Part shown: positions 36,301 to 51,300 of the stretch, piece after piece
Layout: each line of letters begins with the position of its first letter
Position numbering within the stretch: the stretch's first letter is position 1
NCBI GenBank assembly: GCA_035578175.1
Contig: JAQMRL010000010.1
Coordinates: forward strand, 33,596,784 to 33,660,783
Direction: 5' to 3'
Source: Catonia carolina
Taxonomy: Eukaryota; Arthropoda; Insecta; Hemiptera; Achilidae
Length of the DNA: 64,000 bases
Program-made: the position numbers and the translations under genes
The notes under the pieces: generated by a model
Seen by the model: only the letters and a program-made list of their open reading frames with translations
Told to the model about the DNA's origin: nothing
Databases searched by the model: none

Positions 36301-39300
36301 TCCAAAACATCATCTTCGCTGCAAGCAGCCTCCCTTCATCCTCTCACCCAATTGCCACACCTCCACTCCATGCAACATGCTACTTTCCAGCAACGACCTA
36401 TAGGCCTAAATGTGTTGCTTCGTCGACCTCAACAAATGTTATTCAATAGCAACACGTGCAACTTCTGAGTAACAACTTTCCCTCTCCTAATTTTCTTCAA
36501 AACAATCTCAATATCTCAACCATCCACAGTTAAGGTTACCCCCAAATACTCAAACTCCATTATAGCCTCAATATTCACTTTAACTGTTAATTTGTCTTTG
36601 TGTGTTAACTCAATGTCACTATCTTCTTCTGGTGCGGAGTGATCAACATATCTATGTCAAAGTCCGGGAGCTCTTAACAGACTGAAGGAAGTCTGAAGGA
36701 TCAATATGGAATCACGATGCCAAGCAGAAATATTATCTTCTCTTCTTGTGGAAGTGTTGATGTGTTTATCAGAGTCGCAGAGCTGTATCTCGCAATTAGT
36801 TTGATCAGTGTAGCTTTTATATTAATCAAAGGGAGCATATACCGAATCACTCTCAGATTGGGGTTAATAATATCTTCTCTGACAGGTCAAAGTTTACGAC
36901 ATTGGATGTCGCTATGAGCATGCCTACTTCGCTTCTCTCGGCAGTGATCTATTACTTTTACTCTAAATGCAAAATGGTACAAACGAGCAGTACAGAGTTT
37001 AAATAAATGAGATGCTGATGACAACAGGAACAACAAAATATTTATACACTTTTCAACAACTTTATATTGTGTGTGAACCAAAAACAAGGATATTTTTTAA
37101 ATTTTAAATCTACCAGTTCCAATTATAAATCAGAATAATCAGTTTTATTATCAGGTGCATAAAAATGATATTAACCTTTTGAGGACTATGTTTTCCAACC
37201 TAGATCTCAGCTGACAGCCTGAGTTCTTTTTAGGTTTTTCGTCTATTTCTGCTTCCCTTATTTATTATCTTTCTGCAATTTTTTTTTTACAAACTTCCAC
37301 CCCTTGAATACTTTTACACGTAAATAACCCTCACATGAACAGTCAAGCGCCCATACGTGCATGCGCGCGCACATCATGTGCACATTTATCGTGCCATACA
37401 TAAAATGAATTTTCACTATCACTCTCATTGTAATTTTCAATATCTGAATCCGGGATTAGTTATATATTGTAATATATCGTCATCCCGTAGACGCCTACCA
37501 CTAAAACTAGCCATTTCCACTCGTATAATATACAAAATACACAATGAAATGAAACGTTCAAAATAAATCAAATATATACACGAAACACGATTTACATTAT
37601 AATAAAACTCACTTATATTCACAAGAAATAAAAATTCTTTATTAGTAAACTATAAATAAGTATTCTGTATTAGTAAACAAACGGTAGCAAGAAGCTAACA
37701 CAACTATAAAAACTTTTCGGAACTCATAAGTGAGGTTAGACAAAACACACGTGCTGTTTCAATCGCATAAAACAAAGCCTACTAAATTAATTATTCGTTT
37801 ATAACACGTAGTACATGGAGAAAATGATAGATGTCAGCACAAGTATAAAAACAAAAGCAAACGTACCGGTACGTTCGTAGTATTTTGGACCGAAAAACAT
37901 GAAACGTACCCGTACGTGCATAGTCCTTTACGATCACAGAGCGGTAAACGTACCCGTACATTCGTAGTCCTCAAAAGGTTAAAAGACAAAAAATTATCTT
38001 ATTTTATAATATATAAATAAAGATGATGACATGGAAGCATCTTTACTGCTACAATTATTTAACACACAGAAAAATAAAATTAAGTAAAGAAATAACAAAC
38101 CTGGTTTTAAAATTTGAATGGCAGTAATAACTTCACAATACAATAAAGGAGCAACCATTGTTTCTTGTTCACCGGGCGTTAATTGACAATCAAAACTTCC
38201 GTCAGCTGTCACCTAAAAATTAATATTTATTGAAATGGCATCTACAGAATAACTGTGTGTAAACCAAAATTTGAGGAAAGCATTGGTAAACCACCTATCT
38301 CCTCGTTTTACTCATTAAAGCAATTACAGAGGATCAAACTAGCCTTTCGGCTGATGACCTAAACAACAAACCAAAATTCTACATAACTATTTTTACTAGT
38401 TTTCCAACATAGACTGAAACATTTAATGTACAGGGTTATTATAAATGATGGACCCAATTTAATAAATTCATATTTATTTAAGTATAAATGCAAAATGAAC
38501 AATTCACATACCAATGGAAAGAGGAAGTTTCAAAGTTTTTTTTACACATTTACAAATGTTCGATGTGTCCTCCTTGTGCAGCACAGCAAACATCTAAATG
38601 ATATTCAAACTTGTCCCACACACGTGCAAGTGTATCTTCCGTTACTGAATGCACCGCAGCAGTGATACGGTTCTGCAGGTCGGCCAGAGTTGTTGGTAGA
38701 GGCGGGATGAAAACTCTTTCCTTAACGTAAACCCATAAGAAATAGTCACATGGGGTGAGATCAGGAGATCTCGGTGGCCAGAAGTTTAGAGCCAGGTCTT
38801 GATTTCCTATCCGTCCGATCCAATGCTGAGGAAGGGTTTCTGCAACTACAGCCGCCCACTTGTGCGCATGTACAGGTTAAGAATGTGTAAAAAAACTTTG
38901 CAACTTCCTCTTTCCATTGGTATGTGAATAGTTCATTTTGCATTTATACTTAAAAAAATATGAATTTATTAAATTGGGTCCATCATTTATAATAACCCTG
39001 TACATGTAATACACATTTGAGCTTACCCTTTCTCTTAAAAAAATAAATAAATAAATAAAACATTGGAAACTAATGCAGAATAGTAATATAATACTTCAAG
39101 TGACTACTCAAAGTATACTGGGACCTCTAGTCTAGTCTACTCTACGCATAATGCAAAATGAATAGTCACTTTGCCGAACTCAAAGTGGACTGGGACCCCA
39201 TTTTGTTACCAAATGAGGAATTGAAAATTATAAACGGGATTGTTTTCAAGTTCCGGCTACAATACTTCCCTCAGCAACTCTTAAGTAGAAACTCTTCTTT

Positions 39301-42300
39301 AAAAAAAAAAAAAGTATTATTAATGCAGCACTTGAAATTCCTCTTCATACGATAAAACCAGGTACATTCAGCTCTGCTTGCATTATACGAGGCGTATTTT
39401 TAAAGTAAGTACCGTTTGAAAATAAAAAAAAAATAAAAGGAAATTTGCAAAAACTAATTTTATTTTCGGAATCTACATACTTTTATCTATTTTTCTACAT
39501 AGTTTCCAAGTTTTTGTAAACACTTATCATATCGCACAACTAAATTTTGGAAACCTTCTTCATAAAAACTTGCCGCCTGCTGTGATAACCAAGAATTCAC
39601 GGCCGTTTTCAATTCGTCGTCATCGTCATAACGGCTGCCGCCCAAGTGATGTTTCAGATGACGGAGGAGATGAAAGTTGCTCGGCGCAAGGTCAGGGTTG
39701 TAGGGTGGGTGGTCCAAAACTTCCCAGCCAAAAGAGTCCAATGCAGCTCGGGTCTGAGCGGCAGTGTGAGGGCTTGCATTATCGTGCAGAAACAAAATTC
39801 CTTTTGTGAGCATGCCATGTCTCTTGTTTTGAATTGCTCTGCGCAGCTTCCTCAGGATTTGGCAGTAGGCTTCTGCATTTATTGTCGTTCCTCGTTCCAT
39901 AAAGTCGACCAGCAAAACACCATGCCTATCCCAAAACACGGACGCCATGATCTTGCGCTGTAACAAAGTCTGTTAGGCTTTGACCTTTACGGGAGAGTGC
40001 GTGTGTCTCCATTCCATGCTTTGTTGTTTCGATTCGGGAGTGAAATGCGAAATCCACGTTTCGTCTCCAGTTACGATCCGACTCAGGATGTCGTCACCAT
40101 TTTCGTCATAACGTGTCAGAAAATTCAAGGAACTCTCGAGTCTTTTGTGTTTGTGCTCCTCCGTCAGGAGTTTAGGGACCCAACGCGAGCACAGTTTCTT
40201 AAAGTTTAATTTTTCATTAACAATTTTGTAAATCACAGACCTCGAAACGTCGGGAAATTCGTCATCTGAAACATCACTTGGGCGGCAACTGTTATGACGA
40301 TGACGACGATTTGAAAACGGCCGTGAATTCTTGGTTATCACAGCAGGCGGCAAGTTTTTATGAAGAAGGTTTCCAAAATTTAGTTGTGCGTTATGATAAG
40401 GGTTTACAAAAACTTGGAAACTATGTAGAAAAATAGATAAAAGTATGTAGATTCCGAAAATAAAATTAGTTTTTACAAATTTCCTTTTATTTTGTTTTTA
40501 TTTTCAAACGGTACTTACTTTAAAAATACGCCTCGTACTATGCAGATTTTATCAGACCAGTACACACATAAACCAGTTAACATGTCCATTAAGAATGAAG
40601 CATTAGGACAAGTACTTTACTAAGTAATTAAGAAAGAAACAGTATTCATTTTCAATTTGTAATTTGTTTACAAAGTTTTATACAAATAACTGAAGATACT
40701 TTTGAAGGTATTTTGAAAATTTTAAAAAGTTCAGTCAAATATGTACTCTGATGATGGTGGATCCACTGAAACGTGTCTGTACAAAGTAGGATTATACAAA
40801 AAAAAAAGGTAAAAGACAAGTGATAAAGCAGCTATGACAGGTCAGTGAAAAATACAAAATTTTTACAACAGGATTGAATATAGATGTATTATAAAGATTT
40901 ATTTATAAAATCAAAGTGTGCGCACACTCACATGCATGCGCGCACTCACACTAATCCCTAAAAACATGTTTTTTTGGGGTTCAAGGGACCTAAAAACATG
41001 TATTATTTCTGGTGAAAACTCAATTTTTAAAAATCAACATGAAAACAATACTTTCCTTCCTTACACATTCATATAGGGGAAATAACATCCCACCATGGAA
41101 TAACATTACTTCATTAACCACACGTTTGTAAAATTTATTACTTTCAGAAGAAACAACTTAAGATACATGTCACACCGCATGCTTTTTTGGTTCCTAAATA
41201 CTTTAGTCATCTACTTAACTGATCATGCTGCAAGTAGAAACAGAACTATAGTTTTAGTACTAGCTGGTGAAGTACAGTGAAATACCTGCCTCTGACAGAT
41301 ATACTATTTTGTACCCCTAAAAATAGAAATACACATGGAAACACTCACCAATAATACACCTTCACTAAACTTTTCTTTTGCTTTATCGACAATGTACTTC
41401 ATATTTAATGGATTAAATAAATTACCGGTACAATCCACACCAAAATTCCATTTTTCCAATGTATTATAGATCAGTCTGTCATCATTAATCATACAAGAAT
41501 GAGTATTCTGTTCATGATATGGATTTAATGTAGTTGCCATCCAATCCCACTATTTAGAAAAAAAATAAAGTTTTATTTTTAGTAACAGGTAATAAATCTT
41601 TTAGAATGTAATCTACATTAATAAAAGGTTAACCTTACTCTGTAGCAGCAATTTAAAACTTTCCAAATAAAATAAAAGTATTTTTATTAAAAAAACCCGA
41701 ATTCACGAAAACCTATGGGTATCCATCTCTCTCTCCCTCTCCCCTCTCTCTCTTTATAACACCCACTTACCCACCCTTCATCAGTACACATCTTAAAAAG
41801 GTCATCATTAATATTTTTATAGTTTCTAAATCCAAACTGATTAGGACCAAGAAGATCGCTTGATGACAGGTAATTTACAACTTTATATTTAACACACTTT
41901 TCGAAAAATTTTTGAAAATATTGTCAGAAGAGAAATCGATCAATAATTGTCGAAATTTCCCTTCTCCCCAGATTTGTAAAGCGGAAAAACTTTTGCTATT
42001 TTGAATAAGTCACGAAACGTACCGAGTGATAAACTAAGGTTAACTATGAGTAGTAGGGGAGCTAGCATAAAGTTAATATTGTTTTGACTAGATTAGCGTT
42101 TATCTCATCGACTCCAGAGGTGGAACCCCGTCTTAGTTCATGAACGCATTTGATAATTGTTTTTTGTTGATACTTGACTGAATTTAAAGCTTCTGTTGTG
42201 GGAGTTATTTCCTCATTTATTGGTGGCATGTCCACTATTGGGATTTTGTTAGCCAACTTACTACCGACCTCAGAAAAATGTTTGTTTGAATTTAATGCAA

Positions 42301-45300
42301 ATATCATGTATAGAATCCGTGTCATCATCTGACCCAATCCAAAAAAAAAACTCAACAGGGAAAGATCTTTTACTCCTATATAATGTCAATTACATTCCAA
42401 ATTTGCTTTGGATAACCAGCGCTCTCATCCAACTTACGTTTATGATATTCATCCTTTGCGCTCTTAACATTATAGTTAATTCTATTTCTAAATTTCTTCT
42501 AAAACATCCGCAAATTTTCGTCTTCCGGATAATGTTATACACGTTTATCAAGTTTATCACAGAAGTGGATTAAATAAATAAGATCACTCGTACTGCAAGG
42601 TTTCAATATTTTACTTCTGTAATTAACTTTAATAAATTTTGAACACTTATGCTTAATCGACAGAATAACAGTTAAAAATTTGTTAGTGACTTTGTTGACA
42701 TTCTACGTCGTAACTGAATCCCAGTTTTGTTGTTTTAGTAATTGAGAAATTATTTCATATTATCTAGAATTAAGAACCTGTTTGGGGTTTTCAGATTTTA
42801 TTTTGTGTATTTTTTAAGTTTTACAGAAAGCATAACGACATAATGATCTGTGATTTGGGTTTTGACAAGTTCCTCTTAAAGAGTAGATACAGAAATCACT
42901 AATGATTTTTGCCATAAGTCAAAGGTAAGCCTTCGTCTCATGAAAGAGATTTTTACTTATGTTAATGTTATGAGTTGGTATTTCGAGTTTTAACACAAAA
43001 ATTTTTCACAACTTACCTGGGAACTGAACCTAAGACCTTTCAACTCAGTATATAGTTTTTTATTGATAAAAATGTACTTATTAATTACTTAAAATTAATT
43101 AAAGTACCTGTATAAGTGGATGTTTCAATTGAAGAAAATGATTTAATGATGTAACGAATGCTCCTGGTGCTTCACATAAGTGTACGCTGTTAAGCCGTCT
43201 GTCATCAACTGCTTTCTTTGGTATCAAACACGTGGATGCAACAATTTCATAAAACTTACACCACGCCTAAATTAAAAAAACGCAACAGAAATTATTAACT
43301 AAATATTTTCTTTCAAATCAGGATGTTTTATATAAGGAGATTATCTTAATATTGGTTCTAAGGTTACAAACCAGCCATACTTCTTCACATCATGGCCAGT
43401 TAAATTAACTACTGAAATATTTAAGAGCAAAAATTATAGATGCGATTGACATAACCTTTTGACTGTTGACTGAAACAATCATTCAGATATACAATTCATA
43501 TTGTTGTTTAACTAGTGTTAATGACAATCTGAACATTTGATAATTATATTACATACAATGAAAATACAAAAGAAAATTCAATGCCAGTTTGAAAAGAAGT
43601 TAAGCAAAATTTATAGAGTACTTTGAGGTACAATGATTCCGTTGTGAATACTTTAGATGGTAAGATGCTGGTTAATAAATATGGAATGACTGCAGAACCA
43701 GAACTTAGAAGACGAAGGAACTCATGAATGTAGTGACAAGGAGAAGACTTTAGAATATAAATAAATTAATGGCGAAAAGTGGATTCACATAATGGGTAAT
43801 TGCTTATAAAATAACTCCCAAATCTCAACATACAAGTGTCAAATGTTAAATGCTTATTGTAATTAATAACTCTGCCCATAACAGACAGGTGAAGTGTCAA
43901 ATTATTTACTCAATCTGTTCGTTGCAGGGCTAAAATAAATAGTTCTGTTTCTTATCACATGGTCAGCCAATTAAATGACTGAATCGTTTAAGAACAGAAG
44001 AGGTAGAGGTGTAAAAGAAACTAATCAGAGTTATCTTCTCTGAAAGTAATGAATTTCATTATACAGCCAGACCCTGCGGTAAATGACTTGAAGTTGTCAT
44101 TAGCAGAGCGGAAAATAAGTGCTTTTCAGAGGCCTCGGCATGCTGATAAGCGTACTTTTTCACTCAGTGAGGAAGGCATGATAAACCACCTCACTCCTTG
44201 TTTTACTACGTAAAACCTCTACGGGTTCAAACCAGCCTTTCGGCTGATGATCTAAAGAACAATTACTAACTAGAATATTAAAACAAATGGTATTAGTAAT
44301 CTGAAAAGTATGTAAGTATGTGTTTAGGTCAACAGCCGAAAGGCTGGTTTAAACCTGTAGAGATTTTACTAAGTAAAACGAGGAGTGAGGTGGTTTACCA
44401 TTGCCTTCCTCACTGAGTGGAAAAGTACGCTTAACAGCATGCCGGGCCCTCTGAAAAGCACATATTTTCCACTCTGCAAATGACACCTTCACTTCATTCA
44501 CCACAGGGTCTGGCTGTATAGTGAAATTCATTACTTTCAGAGAAGATAACTCTGACTAGTGTCTTTTACACCTCTACCTCTTCTGTTCTTAAATGATTCA
44601 GTCATTTAATTGGCTGACCATGTGATAAGAAACAGAACTATTTATTTTAGCCCTGCAACAAACAGATTGAGTGTAAATAATTTGACACTCCACCTGTCTT
44701 TTATGGGCAGGTGTAAACCTGCCTTACATAAGGTGTAAACCTGGGCAGGTCTAAACCTGCCTTACATAAGGTGTAAACCTTATGTAAGTATAAACATGCT
44801 AAAACACAGACTGGCTTCCAGCTTGGTCTTGGATCTAACACTTCAGAGATGGTCTTCGACATAAGTCATGCACAAAATTTATACTACTCTAATTTAACAG
44901 CTGAGTGAAGTGTTAGCACTGTACTGCTAAATGCATGTGCCTCATCCCCTTCTTTAATATTAGGAATCACATCCAGTTAGAGGTGGTCCACATTATCCTA
45001 CCTAACGAAATTCTTTCTACAGCTGCGTTATGTACCATTAAAAGTATATTCATTTTGTTATATTTTTAGGTATGTGATATTTATGATCTATCTCTGATTA
45101 CCTTGGTCCTCTTGAATATTTATTACTGTAATGATATTATTACAACAAATTATAATTGATATTATCATAATATATATTATTATTAAATATGGGGTATTTT
45201 CTGTAGATAACCTCATATTTCTTTATATCTTAACCTCTTAAGGGACAAGTTCATTTTTAAAATTAACCATAACCTTCCAATGAAAATCACATAATTACAT

Positions 45301-48300
45301 ATGAATATTGTCGTTTAGGTCATCAGCTGAAAGGCTGGTTTAAATCTCTTAAGGCTTTACTAAGGAAAACGAGAAGTGAGGTAGTTTACCATTGCCTTCC
45401 TCACTGAATTGAATAGTATACCTGGTTCTCCGTAAAGCACAAATTTTCTACCTTGCAAATGACACCTTCACTTTATTCATCACAGGGTCTGGCTGTATAA
45501 TGAAACCCATTACTCTCAAAGAAGGCAACTTTGTCTAGTGTCTTTTACTCCTCTATTTTCTTCTGTTCTTATATGCTTCGGGTATATAATTGGGTGGCCA
45601 TGCAATAAGAAACAGGACTATTTTTTGTAACCCTGGAACTAGCAGATCGAATGTAAATAATTTAACAGTCCACCTGCCTATTGTGGGAAGTACATATGAA
45701 TAACATTTGATAATGCAACAAGAGAACAGTGTTACTAACAAAGGTTTCTGGCAACATATGCAGCAATTGGGCGTCTAAGTAGTTGAAAGATATCTAGCTG
45801 TGGCGTCAATATCTGTCAAGAGGTTAAAACACCTTCCAAAATACTATCTTTTAATGTATTAAAGCTATTTATTAAATATAATTGTTATGCTATGTCTGAG
45901 ATAAGCACATAATGAAAAGAATAGGTCAGGTTTGTTTATATTTGTATGAATATGTTAAATTAGGTTTTTATGGGTTTTCTTGTACTTGCATGGCTTAATT
46001 GGTTTACCGAACGATATTTTTACGATTTTTAAGTGATAAAACAAAAATCACACTAAAAACCATTTAATCACATACAATTACAGATTTATTTTATAGATCT
46101 AAATTGTTTTATTCATTTGTTTAGCTCATTATACTGACTAAATAATTTTGTTAAGAACTAATTAGTTCCAAAAAATCGTACTGATTTTCTGAAAGAAATG
46201 CTAGTTAAGTTGCCTAATTTTAAATTAGAAAGTTGATTTTGGAATCTCTTTACGCAATAGAAATCACAAATTGTAATTATTCTACAACAAGCAGCTTACT
46301 AAGTAGAAAAATATATTAAGTACTTTATTAAGTATTTCAATTTACTAAATATCAGCCAAATGTCAAGAACTACAGTATCAATTTTATATTAAAGACTAAA
46401 CAGATTTTAAGATACAATAATAATTCAAATAAAAAAAATCCCAGTTACCTGCGTAAGTAATTCAGGTTCGATGTGTTTCCTAAGATATTTTTGTACTTCT
46501 GCAGCTTTATTTACACACTTTGTATGAAAATGCCATTCTGACAAATTAAAATTATCTAATTTACCTTTCACCTCGTTTAATCTTAATTTCAGATCTAACA
46601 ATTCTTTTACCTGCAACAATTTTTAAATGAAATGTGTTGAAACAAAAAATTAAATTTTTTTTGAATTTATAGTTCCAAGTCTATATTAATTAACATCTAC
46701 ACCAAATGCGAACATCTGTGAAATGACTAATAAAGCAGCTAAGGATAAGAAAGCCAAGCCCCTTAAAAATATTTCAAAAATGTTTTACACAAAATATTTC
46801 AAATCTAACTAAAGATAATGGATATTATTAATGATTAATGGTTCGCTCAAAGATAATATTATGTACATCAAAATTTTTTTTAATCCCAAATATGAATACG
46901 TTACAATCTGTTTAATTTAGAACAATAAACAACGTCAAAATCCTAAAGAGATGGGGATGATATGTATGACTTGTAAACGAGGTGTAGCCTTGTACAGACT
47001 CAGGCCAACCATTTCTGAAACAGTATAGTTAATTCCCAACCATCATAGTACAACGGTAATCATTTGCTAATATTCAAATCCATATAAAAGTAATGGTGCT
47101 ACGGTATGTAGTATGCGTCCTACCGCGTTATGTTTAGTGAAATTTGTATTTTTTTATGTGGTAGCACTGTCTACTAGCACTTTTCACATATTTTTACAAA
47201 AAATGGATAATTTAAAGAACAAAGGATAAAATAAGGACAATAAAAAGGATAATTTACGAGAAAAGGATGATAATATGATAATTTACAATAGCAAATAATA
47301 CTATAATATTAATAATACAAAAAGGATATTAAATATTATAGGTACATGTATGTTTGTGCTTTGTCGAGTAGATTGTGTTGCCTCAAAAAAGCCGCAGCTG
47401 TTTCTTAATTAGCAATACAATTCTACAAAAATCTTTTAACAACATTTACGTCTAGTTAAGACATAATCTTAATGTAAAATATTTGAATCTTTACGGATGA
47501 AGAGTGCTGGTGGGCAGTGCTACCACATCAACAAATACAAACCCGGTATAAACAAATACTATAATACTGGTAAAGCGCTATAAATTGATGATTGTGCCTA
47601 TAGTGCAGAGGACAGTATACTATCCATCCTACTAACATTGACCAACATGGAAACATAAGTACTAGTAGCATAAGACGTATCAAGCATGTAACTCACGGAC
47701 TAACAAGTCTACACTACAAATGTCAGTGTGTGTAATTCAGTTTACTGCTGATGACTAATAAAGAATACTAAATATAGTTTAGGCCTAGTAGTATGGATTA
47801 TTTATAATGAATGTTTATGAAGGATCAATAAATAGTAAGTACAATGGAATGTTTATAAAACAACATAGTCGTAGACATACAATACATCAATGTAAGAGTA
47901 AATAACTACAATATGCATGTTTAGAGCTATTATTATTTATTTTTATGATGCATTTAGAAAAGCACACATAGTAGCAATTTCACCCCTCTTACACTCAGTG
48001 ACAATCGTCAACTTATAGCGCGTTATGTTTAATGAAGTTTGTAATTGTTAATGTGGTAGCACTATCCACTACCACTTTTCACACTTAAAGGGCATACAAG
48101 TTAGTTTATAGGAATTTCAACAACTTAGCACTTACTAGTGGACAGTCAAAATTATTGTATATGGGACATGTCATGAGGGGAGAAAATATAAAATATTACA
48201 AGTGATTGTCCAGGGGAAAATCCAAGGAAAGAGATCCTTGGGAAGAAGACGAAAATCCTGGCTGAAAAACCTAAGAGATTGGTATGGTTGCGGCAGCAAC

Positions 48301-51300
48301 GAATTGTTTAGGGCTGTGACATCAAAGATAAAAATCGCTCTGATGATTGCCAACCTTCGAAGCGGAGATGGCACCTGAAGAAGAAGAAGTGGACAGTGCT
48401 ACCACATCAACAAATACAAGCTCCACTAAACATAATGTGGTAGACCGCAAACTATAATAGCACCAAAGTAAATGACCTTTACTGGGATTTGAACCAGGGA
48501 AACTTTGTCTCCAAAATTTAGCTGTTAAACAGCAGACTCGCGGCAATGACTTTACAATTAGACCAATCCAGGCGTTAAGTTTAATAATAGCATAACAAAA
48601 ATTTTCTTAACTAATTGTATGATAAGCCTGCACTAAATACAGTATTTTATATTAAATCTAAAACATATTGAAATTCAATTACATATTTTAATTTCCATTT
48701 TTTTAGTAATATTTAAAATACATTATTACAAAAGATAAAATAGAAATGTAGTTAGAAAAAAACACATAGAATTACATAAGAAGGATCTATTTCCCACTTT
48801 CTTTTTCTGTGAACCCTATACAATAAAACATTTATCCTTTTGTAATCATATTAGATAATAAGCACACAAGCAAGGACAGCAAAAACATTGTATAAAATTG
48901 TAACATAAACAGTTGGAATGTGTAATAGGAGTATAAAATAGAACAAAACATGAAATAGATTACAGCATGGTAAACCTACATATGACTGTATTGTTATAGG
49001 CATTTACATTTCATTTCAACCTAAAGAATAAATAAAACTTGTTAGTAATTCAACATTTTTTTTAATTCATGACTAGTAATTTATTTGCTTATTGATATCA
49101 TTTAAAAAAAAGGTTTAAAAGTACTGTACACTGCAACTAAACTATAAATGTCAGATGAGGAAACATAACAAAGGCCAACAACAATTATCTTTTAACTTGA
49201 ACCTGTCATTTTGAAAAATTGGATTTTTCACAAATTTTTCATTTTTCCTATTTTTCAATTTTTATTTATTTTATTTTTTTATTTTTTAGTAAACACTTAA
49301 CCCAAATAGAACTTGCACATCTAATTTCAAGTTTTTATGTATTGTGGTTCTAGAGATTTTACAATTTCAAATTTCATTAATTTTTAAATGAATTATATAA
49401 CGACAGAATTAATAATATGTAGGCCTACTATAATAATTTTTCATAAACGGAACAGTTTTATACAATCTGAATAAAAGGAAGTTGCTTATCTTAATTTATT
49501 ATCTTAAAAATATCTATAGTAATTAGCCACAAAAACAATATAACAATTAAAATTGTAGTAACATTAACAAAAATATCTTAGTAGTATTAGATAATATTAT
49601 AAATTTTTGAAAGAAAATAAACTGAAACCCTCTAAATATTTCATTGGAATTGCTCTTTAAATATTTTATACCACTTCAAGTTCAGAATTTAACCCAAACC
49701 AAATTTAAGATAAGACAAATTATTATTCTTTCTAAAAGCAGTTTAAACATCATCTATTTACATAAATCGTTGTATTATAAAATAATTATTTAAAGAAAAC
49801 ACTAACTACAATATAGATGACTCACCTGACAAAAAAATTGCAATAGGTCCTTTCGGATATCATGTATCCATCTTAATTCATGTTACAATAATAAAACATC
49901 AATGCATAAATGAGTAAACCAAGTCAAAATTTTTAAGTACCTCAGAGAATGGATTGACCTGGCTAAATGCAAGGTCAAAGCCTTCCAAAGTCGAATATCT
50001 GAACTCGAGACTGCATATTGAATTATGCAGTCCCACCTATAACAAGAAGTCCTCATCCAGAACCGCCAAGATCAGGCACTTTAACACAGTCATTCGTCCA
50101 GCAGCCTTATATGGGGCAGAGACCCTGAACACAACCTGTGAACGATTAAAGTCCAACTGGCTACCCAAGAAAGACGCATAGTCAGAAACATTTTGAGACC
50201 CAAGTTCAACTAGCACTTTGAGTATCGCCTCAGGAGTAACGGCAAGGTGTACCAACACATTGAATCTCTCACAACATCCTTCAGACTCTAACAGCTGGCC
50301 TTCTATGGCCTCATTGTCTGCATGGCTAACTCCCGCCTCACCAAACAGATGCCTAACTGACTCAGAACAAGAACCCTGACAAATGGGCACTACCTGTCCA
50401 GACCGATTAACCCAAGATAAAAATCTCCCAGAAAGACATCTGGGACCGCCTCACATATCACCAGAAGATTAGGTGGACAGTATACATGGAGGATGGGGTT
50501 GGGCCTCGGAGTCGGAGGGTCTGGACCGTTGAACAATGCTAGGCACTCAGCCAGAGAATGAAGACCTTCAGGACTGACTGGAAGTTAAGCGCTCTGAGAA
50601 CACGCGGTCCCAATAGACCATAACACTACAAAAAAAAATCGATGCATGCACACTTTTGTAAAATTGTCATGAAAATACAACTGAAGATGGATACACATTT
50701 TCCGAGAGGACCTAATGCCTTTATTAATCTGGTGAGAATCATCTGATTGTGCATTTGGTGATTTTTTATATTACATTTTATAAGTGGAAAACATAACCTC
50801 ATTTTAATCATGAGTGAATGATGCAAAATGAAAATCAACCTCCAAAACTTAAAAACATAGAAAATCACTAATTGACGCTAAACTAAGCACTGTAGAGAAA
50901 AAAATAATTGAAATAAAAGTTGTAGAAGTTTTGGAAATAACTTTGATTAATTACACATTAAATTTCAAATAATTTAGCTGTAAAATACATACAAAGGCCG
51001 CAATCATAAAAAATTTAATTTTTTACTAATTTTGATACAAAATACAGAAAATCACTAATTGATGCTAAACTAAGTATAGAAGAAAGAAATGTTGGAAATA
51101 AAGGTAGTAGGTTTTTAATTTCCAACAACTTTAATTTTTATACTTTTGCTCTAAAATGCATATTCTGGCTACAAAAAAAATTCTTTTCAGGAGGCCAAAA
51201 ACCATGTATTTTTGATGAACAAACGATTTTGATAAATCGACAAAGAAACAATACTTTCCTTGCCTTTATATTCATATAGGGCAAGAGAAAATAAAAATGG

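Noticed and set aside
39646..39963. Plus-strand frame of 105 codons
   Set aside because: It is the antisense of the mariner transposase at 39487-40275 and shows no motif of its own.
48463..48575. tRNA gene on the minus strand
   Set aside because: B-box context is good but the segment is too long and the acceptor stem does not pair; it is better read as a SINE.
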